64,000 nucleotides of DNA from Sedimentibacter acidaminivorans. GTDB taxonomy: Bacteria; Bacillota; Clostridia; Tissierellales; Sedimentibacteraceae. The stretch covers positions 496,001 through 560,000 of the forward strand of contig NZ_JAGGKS010000001.1 of the NCBI RefSeq assembly GCF_017873955.1, given 5' to 3'. A model generated the notes under the pieces. The model saw only the letters and a program-made list of their open reading frames with translations, did no database searches and was not told the origin of the DNA. The translations under genes were made by a program, and so were the position numbers. Positions within the stretch are counted from its first letter, which is position 1. Each line of letters begins with the position of its first letter. Below are positions 16,558 through 24,876 of the stretch, piece after piece.

Positions 16558-17364
16558 CTAAACCTCCATTCTCAATTGACCTGCTTCATAATTCATCCAT
16601 ATTACTTCCGTTGCGGTCTTACCCTTTTCACAATTCGATTTATTGGTTTTAATAACCCAACCCTTTAACAGTTCCTTGTAAATATCATTCATATACCCAG
16701 ATATTATTACCGGACCGGAATGCTCCTTTAAGACTGTCAGCAATTCAACGTGTTCATCATCTGTCATTTCATATCTATAAATTCTTTTGCTTCTTGTGCT
16801 TAGTACGTAAGGCGGGTCGCAGTAAATAAATACATACGGACGATTGTATGTTTTTATCAAGTCGATTGCAGATGTGTTTTCAATTTGTACAATATTTAAT
16901 TTTTCACTTTTTAGTCTTAATGCCGTTTGCTGAATAGACGGTTCTAATCTGCACCACCTTGATTTTCCGTTATCTGCAGGTTTTATGCAATTTGCCCATC
17001 CTGTTATATCACTTGTTTTCGTTCCTATTGCCTGCCAGCATCTTACTAGAAAACATCTTGCATCTTCAATGCTATCACCATTAATTTCATACGATTCTCT
17101 ATATTCTTGCCTTGACCATGGTGTAAATTTTATCAGCTTCGCTAATTCTTCTGGATGCTCTCTAATGACCTTAAACAGATTTACAACACTTCCATCTAAA
17201 TCATTTATAGTTTCAATTTTTGAGCGATTCTTATTGAAAAATACAGCTCCACTTCCAAGATAAGGTTCGAGATATGTCATTTTTTCATAGCCATGTGGAA
17301 AATTTGAAATTATCCAATTTGCTGTTGACCATTTACTGCCTGGATATTTTAATACCGTATTCAC
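16558..17364 (-). CDS. DNA adenine methyltransferase (Dam/D12 class)
   Basis: The 268-residue protein starts with LKYPGSKWSTANWI and has the SAM site TYLEPYLGSGAVFFN. Its catalytic DPPY motif (IYCDPPYVLSTRS) lies near residue 180, followed by HVELLTVLKEHSG and VIISGYMND. This is the D12 class that methylates adenine at N6, often in GATC. The start is a GTG after AGGAGG. A phage Dam may protect DNA from host restriction; no cognate nuclease is adjacent. Confidence 0.92.
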   Translation of the reverse strand: MNTVLKYPGSKWSTANWIISNFPHGYEKMTYLEPYLGSGAVFFNKNRSKIETINDLDGSVVNLFKVIREHPEELAKLIKFTPWSRQEYRESYEINGDSIEDARCFLVRCWQAIGTKTSDITGWANCIKPADNGKSRWCRLEPSIQQTALRLKSEKLNIVQIENTSAIDLIKTYNRPYVFIYCDPPYVLSTRSKRIYRYEMTDDEHVELLTVLKEHSGPVIISGYMNDIYKELLKGWVIKTNKSNCEKGKTATEVIWMNYEAGQLRMEV

Positions 17365-17376
17365 CTAGTCCACCTC

Positions 17377-17607
17377 CTACTCATACCTTTTGCCTGTCTG
17401 TTTATCAATCAAAACCAATCTGCCTTCTAATTTAAAATCTATAATCTCTAACATTCGAATAATGATATGCATTGCATCTTCAACGTCCTTTTTCCTGTTT
17501 CTATCTTTCAGTTTTCCATTATAACCAACTTTTTTAATGGCAGCGTAAGCTGTAGGATCACTACAGCCACTACCGTTTTTACCTATGTTATTATTATTAG
17601 CTTTCAT
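17377..17607 (-). CDS. Small phage protein, function unknown
   Basis: The ATG at 17605-17607 is chosen because GGAGGCATACA precedes it; the longer frame upstream has no such site. The 76-residue product starts MKANNNNIGKNGSGCSDPTAY and ends LIDKQTGKRYE. It overlaps the YopX-like gene by 11 bases. No family was recognised with confidence. Confidence 0.65.
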   Translation of the reverse strand: MKANNNNIGKNGSGCSDPTAYAAIKKVGYNGKLKDRNRKKDVEDAMHIIIRMLEIIDFKLEGRLVLIDKQTGKRYE

Positions 17608-18028
17608 TGTATGCCTCCAACAACTCTGGATTTTCGTAAATGTTACCGATAATTTCAAACAACTCTAAATCATGCTTGCCTAAATAATTGTTAGCAATCG
17701 GAAATGTTTTTTTGTCATCACAAAGCCGTTTAAAGTAGAATCCTGTTATTTCAACTAAATTGTCAAAGATTTGTCGCTTTGCTGTACCGAACTCACAAAC
17801 AACCTTTATCACTTCTAAATCTTCGTTTTTTAGCTGTATGATATCACCCTCATAAATTTCCTTGCCATTTTTATCTTTTAAACCTGTGTATTGCATTAAT
17901 TCATAATTATTACCGTCTACCCAACCATCATTTTCGAATAAAACCAACTCATTTTTAATATCAATTTGTTCAATATTTTTAACTTTACCATCGATTCGGT
18001 CTAATCCTCTAAATTTAATCTCTCTCAT
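17597..18028 (-). CDS. YopX family phage protein
   Basis: The 143-residue protein has the YopX layout: start MREIKFRGLD, centre LMQYTGLKDKNGKEIYEGDI and end LFEIIGNIYENPELL. YopX proteins are widespread in Firmicute prophages and their role is unknown. Ribosome binding site GGAGG; the start overlaps the neighbouring stop by one base. Confidence 0.9.
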   Translation of the reverse strand: MREIKFRGLDRIDGKVKNIEQIDIKNELVLFENDGWVDGNNYELMQYTGLKDKNGKEIYEGDIIQLKNEDLEVIKVVCEFGTAKRQIFDNLVEITGFYFKRLCDDKKTFPIANNYLGKHDLELFEIIGNIYENPELLEAYNES

Positions 18029-18378
18029 TATTCAGCCTCCATTATCAAACAATCATAACCCTTTTCCTTGCACCAATCTTCATACTGATCTGCAGATGTT
18101 ATCCCATCACCTATACATTCCAGGTGCTTATTAAAATATTCAATAAACTTCTCAATTCTTTTCTGGCCAAAACCATATGCTTCATATAAGCTAGTTGCTA
18201 TCAAAGGCAACATCATTGTGCTTGCGTCCATTGTGGCTTGTATTTTAGCTTCTTCCATTTCTTTTGCATAAGCAGCGTGAAGCTTTTCAACCTCTGCATT
18301 TATTAGAGGCTTAAACTTCTTGTTGACAGCCTCATTAAACTCCTTTTTGTTGTTAAAATGATATGGATTTTTTTTCAT
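18028..18378 (-). CDS. Phage protein, function unknown
   Basis: This 116-residue, mainly helical protein starts MKKNPYHFNNKKEFNEAVNK and contains DASTMMLPLIATSLYEAYGFGQKR. Similar small proteins are common in the recombination region of clostridial prophages, with no assigned role. The start has GGGGAGCG upstream, within an operon of tightly packed genes. Confidence 0.7.
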   Translation of the reverse strand: MKKNPYHFNNKKEFNEAVNKKFKPLINAEVEKLHAAYAKEMEEAKIQATMDASTMMLPLIATSLYEAYGFGQKRIEKFIEYFNKHLECIGDGITSADQYEDWCKEKGYDCLIMEAE

Positions 18379-18382
18379 TAAA

Positions 18383-18757
18383 TCACGCTCCCCACTCTTT
18401 TTCCGTCATGATTCTAGGTCTATAAACTCGTTTACCTTGGTTTTCTTCTATTCGCCTCATATCACCTAAAATTTTTTCAAGTTTCTTTATTGCTGGTTGA
18501 TTACCGTTAATAAATTCTATTAATTCTCTCAATACTTCAACCTTATCTTTGTGCTTACGTCTTTCATCTCTACATCTTTTCATTGCTGTAGTGGTTTTAT
18601 TTCGTTCAGCTGCTGTTTTATCTTTGAATTCTAGCTTATGCAATAGGTCTTCCTGAAGCAGCTGCTTATCATCTGAACCTTTTAACGCAATATTGTACAT
18701 ACTTTGTGTATCTCTAAAATATTTCAGTATATCAGACAACATTTCAGATTCTTTCAT
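18383..18757 (-). CDS. Coiled-coil phage protein, function unknown
   Basis: A 124-residue charged helical protein. The Arg/Lys-rich middle (AMKRCRDERRKHKDKVEVLRE) and heptad-like spacing suggest a coiled coil. Its ATG overlaps the stop of the small frame upstream (ATGA), so translation is probably coupled. No known domain was recognised. Confidence 0.7.
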   Translation of the reverse strand: MKESEMLSDILKYFRDTQSMYNIALKGSDDKQLLQEDLLHKLEFKDKTAAERNKTTTAMKRCRDERRKHKDKVEVLRELIEFINGNQPAIKKLEKILGDMRRIEENQGKRVYRPRIMTEKEWGA

Positions 18758-18924
18758 AATCGACCTCTACTTTCTTTGCCTTTTGGCTGCTTTATCCTGG
18801 TATTAATTTTATTATAATTAACTTTACTTGGTCTAATTACAGGAGTGTCATGAATTCTAACGAAATGTGTATCCATATAATTATCGCCCATCATTTGTAT
18901 TTTTCTGAACAGTTTTCAAAACAT
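18754..18924 (-). pseudogene. Small phage gene with in-frame TGA at codon 3, or 46-aa gene with internal start
   Basis: A strong site (TAGGAGGTTC) precedes the ATG at 18922-18924, but the third codon is TGA (18916-18918). The same frame then stays open to TGA at 18754-18756, overlapping the next ATG. A restart at the ATG ATG pair (18889-18894) would give 46 residues beginning MMGDNYMDTHFVRIHD, but has no clear ribosome binding site of its own. It may be a nonsense-mutated gene, a reinitiating leader plus gene, or a sequencing error. The product is Arg/Lys-rich and unrecognised. Confidence 0.5.
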
Positions 18925-18933
18925 ATGAACCTC

Positions 18934-19674
18934 CTAAAATTCATATAAATCAAAATCAATTTCTAATCCTTTATCAGCAATATATACCGGTCTTTTCATC
19001 CAATCGCTAATTGTGTTTTTGAATTCCTCTGCATTACTGTTTGCATTACTAAGATGCAGCAACACTATGTCTCTTACCTCTACAAATTCATTTGCTGTAA
19101 AGAAGTCTTTAACATCCTCTAATTCAAAATGCGACTGCATAATCCTGTCTTTCAATTTCTCTAGTTGATTATTTTGCTTTAGAATTTCCTTTGAGTAGTT
19201 ACATTCAACCATTACATGATGTATGTCGAACTCGTTGAAGTTGCAAGGAATGTAATATGTGTCCGTGGCAAATAATATCGCTCCACATTCAAAATGCGTT
19301 ATAATGAACCCTAGTGGCTCTAGTGCGTCATGCTTTACTCCAAAGGGAACTACTATAAAATTACCAATACGATAATATCCTGATTCCCTCAAATTATGAT
19401 TTCTTAAAATATTTATACCTGGTTCAACAGCTTTCAAAGTTCCTGCTGACATATAAAGAGGTACACCCAACATGCCTAATTCATGTACATGCTTACTATG
19501 GTCCTTGTGCTCATGAGTCACCAAACACCCAATAACATTTCTAAAATCAAAATTCAAAGCCTTTTTTATTTCTTTTAAATCGACACCACACTCTATAATA
19601 AGAGTTTCACCTATTGATGATTGGAGAAGATAGCAGTTTCCACTGCTACCACTCCCTAATACTTTAAGTTTCAT
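18934..19674 (-). CDS. MBL-fold metallohydrolase
   Basis: The 246-residue protein has the metallo-beta-lactamase fold: LGSGSSGNCYLL at the N-terminus, the metal motif VTHEHKDHSKH (HxHxDH) near residue 55, a later LFATDTYY and IVLLHLSN near the end. It resembles the YycJ/WalJ-like branch. In many clostridial phages such a gene sits with recT and an SMC-like ATPase, as here, and probably acts as the partner nuclease of the recombination module. That role is inferred. Confidence 0.85.
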   Translation of the reverse strand: MKLKVLGSGSSGNCYLLQSSIGETLIIECGVDLKEIKKALNFDFRNVIGCLVTHEHKDHSKHVHELGMLGVPLYMSAGTLKAVEPGINILRNHNLRESGYYRIGNFIVVPFGVKHDALEPLGFIITHFECGAILFATDTYYIPCNFNEFDIHHVMVECNYSKEILKQNNQLEKLKDRIMQSHFELEDVKDFFTANEFVEVRDIVLLHLSNANSNAEEFKNTISDWMKRPVYIADKGLEIDFDLYEF

Positions 19675-20423
19675 TAAAAGTCCGGTTCCTCATCGGGATC
19701 TATTATCTGTGCGTCCTGAATATCTTGTACTGGTGGCTTGTCTTCCTTTACCCTTAAAGTTTTTCTGTTAGCCTCTTGTTTAATTTCATTTTTAACTTTA
19801 TCTTCAATTGGAGTAGCATCTTCAAAGTTCATTTCTTCCTCAACATACATTCCTCCCAAATTAGAAGGAAATGCTTCTCGTAAGGCTTGTACTATTGCAA
19901 CCTTGCGAATCATTGTTTTTGGGATTGATAGCCATGTCGATTTACCTTTGTTATATTCGTCAAAATTTACCTTAGCTATAATAGGATGTTTTCTATCTTT
20001 CCTATAGACTTCACACCATCCACCAAGAAGCATGTCAGTTTTCAAACAAAAACTTCCTTCTACCTCAACAACTTCACCATCTCTAGCAAGAATAAGTCCT
20101 GCTTTGTATCCATCATATTGCTCGTGAATTTCAGCTCTTTTTTCAAAAGCTGCTCTTCCTATAATTTGGTCAGCTGGCTTATCTCCAAATTTTACAAGGT
20201 AAGCCTCTCCAATGAATGGATTTAATTTCTGATATTTACACATATTCATAAACAGAATAGCTTCTTGCCCCGTTATTGCGACATTTCCTTTTGTAAGATA
20301 ATCTCTAACAGCATTAGGAGTAAGGGTTATTTCTTCACCGTTTGCTTGATATGTATAAGTCATTTCTGCTTTTTCTTTAGTTAATACCTCGTTTTTAATT
20401 GTTTCATTTTTAGCTTGTGTCAT
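19674..20423 (-). CDS. RecT/Bet family single-strand annealing recombinase
   Basis: The 249-residue protein has Bet-type features: GEEITLTPNAVRDYLTKGN, FMNMCKYQKLNPFIGEAYLV, GRAAFEKRAEIHEQYDGYKAG, and TWLSIPKTMIRKVAIVQALREAFP. These proteins anneal complementary strands during phage recombination and replication. The gene starts after AAGGAGGAATTATAA, which is also the end of the small upstream gene, and overlaps the MBL gene by one base. Confidence 0.92.
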   Translation of the reverse strand: MTQAKNETIKNEVLTKEKAEMTYTYQANGEEITLTPNAVRDYLTKGNVAITGQEAILFMNMCKYQKLNPFIGEAYLVKFGDKPADQIIGRAAFEKRAEIHEQYDGYKAGLILARDGEVVEVEGSFCLKTDMLLGGWCEVYRKDRKHPIIAKVNFDEYNKGKSTWLSIPKTMIRKVAIVQALREAFPSNLGGMYVEEEMNFEDATPIEDKVKNEIKQEANRKTLRVKEDKPPVQDIQDAQIIDPDEEPDF

Positions 20424-20588
20424 TTATAATTCCTCCTTAGTTTTACAACTTAATATTTGATCTTTGTGTCTTTTCAAAATATTCAAAATGTATTCTGCCG
20501 TATCGTTGCCACCATCTAAAATACTAGAAATCATATTAAAATTATCTTTGAAATCTGTTATAGCTTTGTCTATTTTCTTTTCAGACAT
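20424..20588 (-). CDS. Small phage protein between ATPase block and RecT, function unknown
   Basis: A 54-codon frame starts at the ATG at 20586-20588 and ends TAA at 20424-20426, directly against the recT ATG. Its ribosome binding site is GAGGAATTATAA. The product starts MSEKKIDKAITDFKDNFNMI and looks helical. It fills an otherwise empty gap in a tightly packed operon, supporting that it is real. Function unknown. Confidence 0.72.
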   Translation of the reverse strand: MSEKKIDKAITDFKDNFNMISSILDGGNDTAEYILNILKRHKDQILSCKTKEEL

Positions 20589-20888
20589 TTATAATTCCTC
20601 CATAATCTGATTTATTTTTACAATTGTCATTCCTATAGTATCTATAAGATTGTCTTTAATTTCTCGCATCAACTCTTCGTATTCGTCTTTTATATGGTTG
20701 CAATTCGCTTTTCTTGCCACATCATCCGCTATGTATGGTCCGTCAACAAAAACTTCGCTTATAGATACATTAATATCTTTGTCCTTAATTAAATCCTGCT
20801 GAAAATCGTCTAAATGTTCTTTAAGCGTTTGAAGCTGCTCATACCTAGTAACTTTATTACTCAAATACTCATAATTTTTATTATCCAT
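20589..20888 (-). CDS. Phage recombination-region protein, function unknown
   Basis: This 99-residue helical protein starts MDNKNYEYLSNKVTRYEQL and has VDGPYIADDVARKANCNHIKDEY in the middle. It lies between the SMC-like ATPase and the small gene before recT. No catalytic motif was seen. The operon position suggests an accessory recombination or DNA-binding role. Confidence 0.65.
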   Translation of the reverse strand: MDNKNYEYLSNKVTRYEQLQTLKEHLDDFQQDLIKDKDINVSISEVFVDGPYIADDVARKANCNHIKDEYEELMREIKDNLIDTIGMTIVKINQIMEEL

Positions 20889-20891
20889 CTA

Positions 20892-22865
20892 TTAAACCTC
20901 CACTCTCAGAACTTTATCCTGGCTTACTATCAAATTAATTACTTGGCTATCTGTATTTATTAGCTTATTAACAGCCTCACGATTATCTACAAATATTGGA
21001 GCTGTGATGTTATAGTGAGTTGTCAAAGTGTTTATAATGTCCATTCCAGCATTAATTTTAGCAGCATTATTTGCGTCCTGGAATGGTACCCCTTTAATAA
21101 GAGTATCGCAACATTCAACCAGTGCTCCATTGATTTGTTCATTAAACATTTTGAAATTAACCTGGCTGAATTTCTCATTGATTCTTGACTCCAACATATC
21201 AACTTTTGTACGGATGAACTGCTCTGCCAGGTACTCTTGACCTTCAAGGTCCATAACTTTATTAGCGATATCTCTTTGACTTTCCTCTAGTTGTTCAATA
21301 CGCTTTTGAGTATCTGCTATGACTTGTTTATTGTTTAGAATTTTATTAATTTCTGAAATCCTGTTATTACAGTTCTGTTTTTTGTTAATCAAATCACTTG
21401 CGTCTATTTCGCTTGTTTCATTGTTTTCCAGTTCTTCTTCAAGTGTTTTTATTTCGGCTTCTAAAGCAATATAATTTTCGTCTGACTTATAATCAACTTG
21501 ACAGCTTTTTGTTTTTTCCTGTTCAATCTGATTTGTTATTATTTCTAAATTTACAACAAGTTCATTTAGTTTTATTTGATTACTTTCATTTTCAGTCTCA
21601 TATACTTCATTAGACTTTTTCAAACTATCAATATATTTTTTCCCCGATTTGCCCTTAAAGTTTATATTTTCTAATCTGGATTTTTTATCAGCATTAAAAT
21701 TAATTTCTAATATTTCAATTTGCTTATCTATATTGTCGTCGGGAAGCTGCTGCTTACATGTAGGGCAAACAAAATCATTTTTATCTGGAATTTCAAAACC
21801 TGCTTTTGTAATTTCATTAAATTCAACTCTTAATTCTGCAAGTTCTTTTTCTTTTTTCTTAATAAGAGTTTCATTAAACACAATAGATTCTTCATTGCTC
21901 TTAATTCTGCTCTCTAATCCTTTTATTTGATTTTCAAAATCCATTTTCTTATATCTTAAATCATCAATAGCTTTGTATAATTTTCTAACAATGTCTGTTT
22001 CTAATTTATTGAGTTCATTTCTCTTTCCGGCAATAATGGATTGTTTTTTCTTGAAACTGTTCATAAGGTCCATAGCTATTTTTCTTTGGTCCGTAAGGTC
22101 CTTCTCCAAGTTGCCTACGATTATCTGCAGATCACTTTTTTCCTGCTCTAAAGCCTTATAGTCAACATCTGCATCTAAAGTAGGAATACCTCTGCTCAGT
22201 TCGTCTATCCTAATTGGTATAGATTTCAATTCATCATTGAACCTTTTCTTTTGTCCGGCAATCATGGCTTTAAATTCATCAAGAGTTTTATCCTGAAGCA
22301 ACACAGAAAGTCTTTTAATTTTTTCATTGCTATCAATAATGTCTTGGTCACTAAAATCTCCTACTATCTCCATGATAACTTCTCTTCTTTTTTTCCAATC
22401 TAAATTCAAGTTGAAATGTAAAGGATTAGAAATAAGTTTAAATTTATCTTCATCAATCAAAGAATTAATTTTACTTTGATACTCATTTTTCTTTACTGGT
22501 ACCTCGTTGATCCAGTAGTTAGTTTCATGGCCACTAAATATTTTCTCTGCAGATCCACGTTGCTTAACCCACTTTTCGGTAAAAACTTTTCTAAGATTTA
22601 ATATTTTGCCATCAATCGTCAAGTCACCTTCTACTGAATGCTCCAGGCCATGAAGAGCTTCACCATCTTTAGCCAGTGTTTTTATATTAAAATCTTTTTT
22701 ATTCGAACTATCCTTATCAAATAATAGCCAATTAAAAGCGTCAAATATAGTTGTTTTTCCTGTAGCATTTTCGCCATATATATTAGTTGTTTGCTTGAAA
22801 TCTATTTCTAAATTCTTAATGCCTTTGAAGTTATTTATCTTTAGTTTTTGTAATTTAATTTCCAT
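20892..22865 (-). CDS. Rad50/SbcC-like ATPase of the phage recombination module
   Basis: The 657-residue protein begins with an SMC/RecN type N-terminus (LKINNFKGIKNLEIDF) and Walker A GENATGKTT (residues 31-39). Long coiled coils flank a CPTC zinc-hook motif (C367, C370) near the middle. The C-terminus has APIFVDNREAVN, where a Walker B-like segment is expected. This is the Rad50 layout, shortened. No Mre11-like gene is near; the MBL protein three genes downstream could supply the nuclease. It probably processes DNA ends for RecT. Confidence 0.82.
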   Translation of the reverse strand: MEIKLQKLKINNFKGIKNLEIDFKQTTNIYGENATGKTTIFDAFNWLLFDKDSSNKKDFNIKTLAKDGEALHGLEHSVEGDLTIDGKILNLRKVFTEKWVKQRGSAEKIFSGHETNYWINEVPVKKNEYQSKINSLIDEDKFKLISNPLHFNLNLDWKKRREVIMEIVGDFSDQDIIDSNEKIKRLSVLLQDKTLDEFKAMIAGQKKRFNDELKSIPIRIDELSRGIPTLDADVDYKALEQEKSDLQIIVGNLEKDLTDQRKIAMDLMNSFKKKQSIIAGKRNELNKLETDIVRKLYKAIDDLRYKKMDFENQIKGLESRIKSNEESIVFNETLIKKKEKELAELRVEFNEITKAGFEIPDKNDFVCPTCKQQLPDDNIDKQIEILEINFNADKKSRLENINFKGKSGKKYIDSLKKSNEVYETENESNQIKLNELVVNLEIITNQIEQEKTKSCQVDYKSDENYIALEAEIKTLEEELENNETSEIDASDLINKKQNCNNRISEINKILNNKQVIADTQKRIEQLEESQRDIANKVMDLEGQEYLAEQFIRTKVDMLESRINEKFSQVNFKMFNEQINGALVECCDTLIKGVPFQDANNAAKINAGMDIINTLTTHYNITAPIFVDNREAVNKLINTDSQVINLIVSQDKVLRVEV

Positions 22866-22873
22866 TGTTCCTC

Positions 22874-23182
22874 CTATTTTTCTTTAAATTTCTTGCATAT
22901 CCTCGCACAATTACCATCAACATTGCGCTTCATATTATCAATATCTAAGCAATCTCCTAGTACGTCTTTAGGGAAATAACTTATACAATCTCTACATTTA
23001 ACCTGAATACCCTTTTTAACTGTTACAGAGTCCTCTGTCTTTACTAGCTGTTTTTCTTTGCCATTCTTGATAACTACTAATTTAGCAAGGCAAAGGCAAT
23101 TAATTTGCGTATGTTTGTTTATGTGATGCTCCATTCCACATTCAGGACAGTGCAGTTTAGTTATATTTTTATTTTTAGCCAT
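22874..23182 (-). CDS. Cys-rich zinc-binding phage protein
   Basis: The 102-residue protein carries CPECGMEHHINKHTQINCLC near the start and a second Cys cluster (CRDCISYFP, then CLDI and CARICKKF) near the end. These are probable zinc sites. It lies just ahead of the SMC-like ATPase in the same operon. No family name can be given with confidence. Confidence 0.7.
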   Translation of the reverse strand: MAKNKNITKLHCPECGMEHHINKHTQINCLCLAKLVVIKNGKEKQLVKTEDSVTVKKGIQVKCRDCISYFPKDVLGDCLDIDNMKRNVDGNCARICKKFKEK

Positions 23183-23211
23183 CTTTACACCTCGTATATT
23201 CTCTGTTATAC

Positions 23212-23670
23212 TTAACTAAGCATTTCTTTTAGTCCTTTATTGGACTCGACCGTTTCTGTTCCCGCAGAGCGGTCATTATTTTGTTTCCAAGGTGGTAATT
23301 TCTTGTCATTTCTATATCCAGTTACTGCCCTGTGATTTACATATAATCTTTTAGCAATCTCTTTATCAGATAACCCTTGCAAGTACAACCAATTAAAACG
23401 TTCATCTAAAGTTTCTGTAACTGTCTTTCCACCTCTTAATTTTAGATATAGATCTCTGTTTTTATTTCTTTTTTCTTTTAATTCTTCAGGCAATTTCTTT
23501 TCAGGTGGGACAGTTCCACCTACATATGCATCTATATACTCTCTACATGCCTTTTCTCGTTTTTTCGCCTCTTGCATGTCAGCCCAGGCAAAGCAATTAG
23601 GAATTTTTTCTTTTAAAATTTTACATTTGGTACCTTTGTCAAAAGCACACGTGCTGCAGTTTCTTTCCAT
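23212..23670 (-). CDS. Cys-cluster and helix-turn-helix phage protein
   Basis: The 152-residue protein starts with a Cys motif (CSTCAFDKGTKCKILKEKIPNC) and has a helix-turn-helix later (LQGLSDKEIAKRLYVNHRAVTGYRN). The combination suggests a DNA-binding regulator with an N-terminal metal site. It has a good ribosome binding site (AGGAGGGAAGAAAC) and lies within the early operon. Confidence 0.65.
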   Translation of the reverse strand: MERNCSTCAFDKGTKCKILKEKIPNCFAWADMQEAKKREKACREYIDAYVGGTVPPEKKLPEELKEKRNKNRDLYLKLRGGKTVTETLDERFNWLYLQGLSDKEIAKRLYVNHRAVTGYRNDKKLPPWKQNNDRSAGTETVESNKGLKEMLS

Positions 23671-23811
23671 GTTTCTTCCCTCCTAACTTTATTTTTACGT
23701 TACGATCCATCTTCCATTGACACCAGGGACAAATTAGTTATTTTCATTTATGTACTTGCTTGTGTCCCATTTCAGATTACATATAGTACATACAACTTTC
23801 AGCTTGTCCAC
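23639..23811 (-). pseudogene. Possible frameshifted zinc-ribbon gene
   Basis: A frame from the GTG at 23809-23811 (with AGGAGGG just upstream) encodes VVCTICNLKWDTSKYINENN, then stops at 23734-23736. The -1 frame continues at once with LICPWCQWKMDRNV and stays open to 23639. Two CxxC knuckles about 22 residues apart, in abutting frames, look like one zinc ribbon broken by a frameshift. No classical slippery heptamer was seen at the junction, so mutation or sequencing error is more likely than programmed shifting. Both halves are short, so chance is possible. Confidence 0.4.
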
Positions 23812-24008
23812 CTCCCTCCTGTAGAAACTTTCAACAGTTCAGAAAACCCCTGCAGTGTTTCAATTAAATCTGGTATATCAGAAATTTTCATTCTAACTAC
23901 TTCTGTCCTTATACAACATGGCAATGTTAAAATGAATTCATCTTTGCTTACATTAGAGTTATGAAAACATTCAATCGTTTCTGTTTCGTTTTTAGCTGTT
24001 ACTTTCAT
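23799..24008 (-). CDS. Small phage protein, function unknown
   Basis: A 69-residue protein starting MKVTAKNETETIECFHNSNV, with the later segment ISDIPDLIETLQGFSEL. It has a GGAGG site and overlaps its upstream neighbour by 4 bases. No recognisable domain. Confidence 0.6.
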   Translation of the reverse strand: MKVTAKNETETIECFHNSNVSKDEFILTLPCCIRTEVVRMKISDIPDLIETLQGFSELLKVSTGGRWTS

Positions 24009-24196
24009 TTGGTAGCCTCCGATTCTGCATTAAGTTTATCTGCGATACTCTGTGCTGTCTCTTTGCTTTCAATATATCCACCAGCCATTTCACGATTTCC
24101 AGAGTGGTCAACCTCATTAATATTTCTTATACGATAAACACCGTACATTTTCTCGCCACAGACTGTATTTGTTGTTACTTTCCACTTACTTTTCAT
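24005..24196 (-). CDS. Small phage protein, function unknown
   Basis: A 63-residue protein with the compact beta-beta-alpha look of many small prophage proteins: KWKVTTNTVCGEKMYGVYRI, then GGYIESKETAQSIADKLN. Overlaps neighbours at both ends by 4 bases, so translation is probably coupled. Role unknown. Confidence 0.65.
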   Translation of the reverse strand: MKSKWKVTTNTVCGEKMYGVYRIRNINEVDHSGNREMAGGYIESKETAQSIADKLNAESEATK

Positions 24197-24555
24197 TTAA
24201 CTTCCTTCAACTCCTCTTCCAAATAATTCAGATTTCTGCATTCCCTATTTAGTGTCTGCTTTAAAAATTTCAAATATAATTCTTTTACGCTTTTCTCTTC
24301 TTCCTGAGTTTCTTTACTTATGAAAAAGTCTTGTAATCTTTCAAACTCTGTTTGAGTTATCTCGCCAAAACCATATCCCGTCTGTGCATCTTCATAGGTT
24401 TCATATTCGCATTTTAATTTGTCTAATTTTTGTTTGCGTCGTTCTATTTCTTTGCTTACAGGTTTTTCGCATTTTTTTATTAAACTTTCTAAATCTTTTA
24501 TATAAAGCTTAGTGATAGCTAGTTCAATCTTTGTGTCATTAACTTGTTTTGCCAT
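24193..24555 (-). CDS. Coiled-coil phage protein, function unknown
   Basis: The ATG at 24553-24555 is preferred over an adjacent TTG because AGGAGG is 8 bases upstream. The 120-residue product is almost entirely charged helix (LYIKDLESLIKKCEKPVSKE and LKFLKQTLNRECRNLNYLEE), with a Gly/Tyr turn YGFGEI in the middle. A dimeric coiled coil is likely. No family recognised. Confidence 0.6.
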   Translation of the reverse strand: MAKQVNDTKIELAITKLYIKDLESLIKKCEKPVSKEIERRKQKLDKLKCEYETYEDAQTGYGFGEITQTEFERLQDFFISKETQEEEKSVKELYLKFLKQTLNRECRNLNYLEEELKEVK

Positions 24556-24567
24556 CAATTTTACCTC

Positions 24568-24876
24568 CTAGTCTTCATAAAATGTACAGCCATCTGTTTG
24601 CGGATTTATACTACTAATATTAAATTTTAAGCATGTGTTTTCTGAATCAATACAGTTGCAATCTTTGCAATTTCTAAAATATTCTTGCTTTTCTAAAGCT
24701 TGGATTGCTAATAAATAATACTTATCTCTATTTTCATAAATTGACGAACTATAATTAATATTGTTATTTCCGATTACTTTTTTCATCTCTATTTCTTTTT
24801 TAAAATCGTTTAATACAATAAGATTTTTCTCTTTTGAATTTTTAAAATGTCTTATTGCTTTTTCAACATCACTCAT
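24568..24876 (-). CDS. Small Cys-containing phage protein, function unknown
   Basis: The ATG at 24874-24876 follows GGAGGGGTCAAAAA, a much better start than the longer frame. The 102-residue product has an N-terminal helix, then a C-terminal Cys cluster (CKDCNCIDSENTCLKF and later GCTFYED) that could bind metal. The start overlaps the end of the 3D-domain gene by 8 bases. Confidence 0.62.
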   Translation of the reverse strand: MSDVEKAIRHFKNSKEKNLIVLNDFKKEIEMKKVIGNNNINYSSSIYENRDKYYLLAIQALEKQEYFRNCKDCNCIDSENTCLKFNISSINPQTDGCTFYED

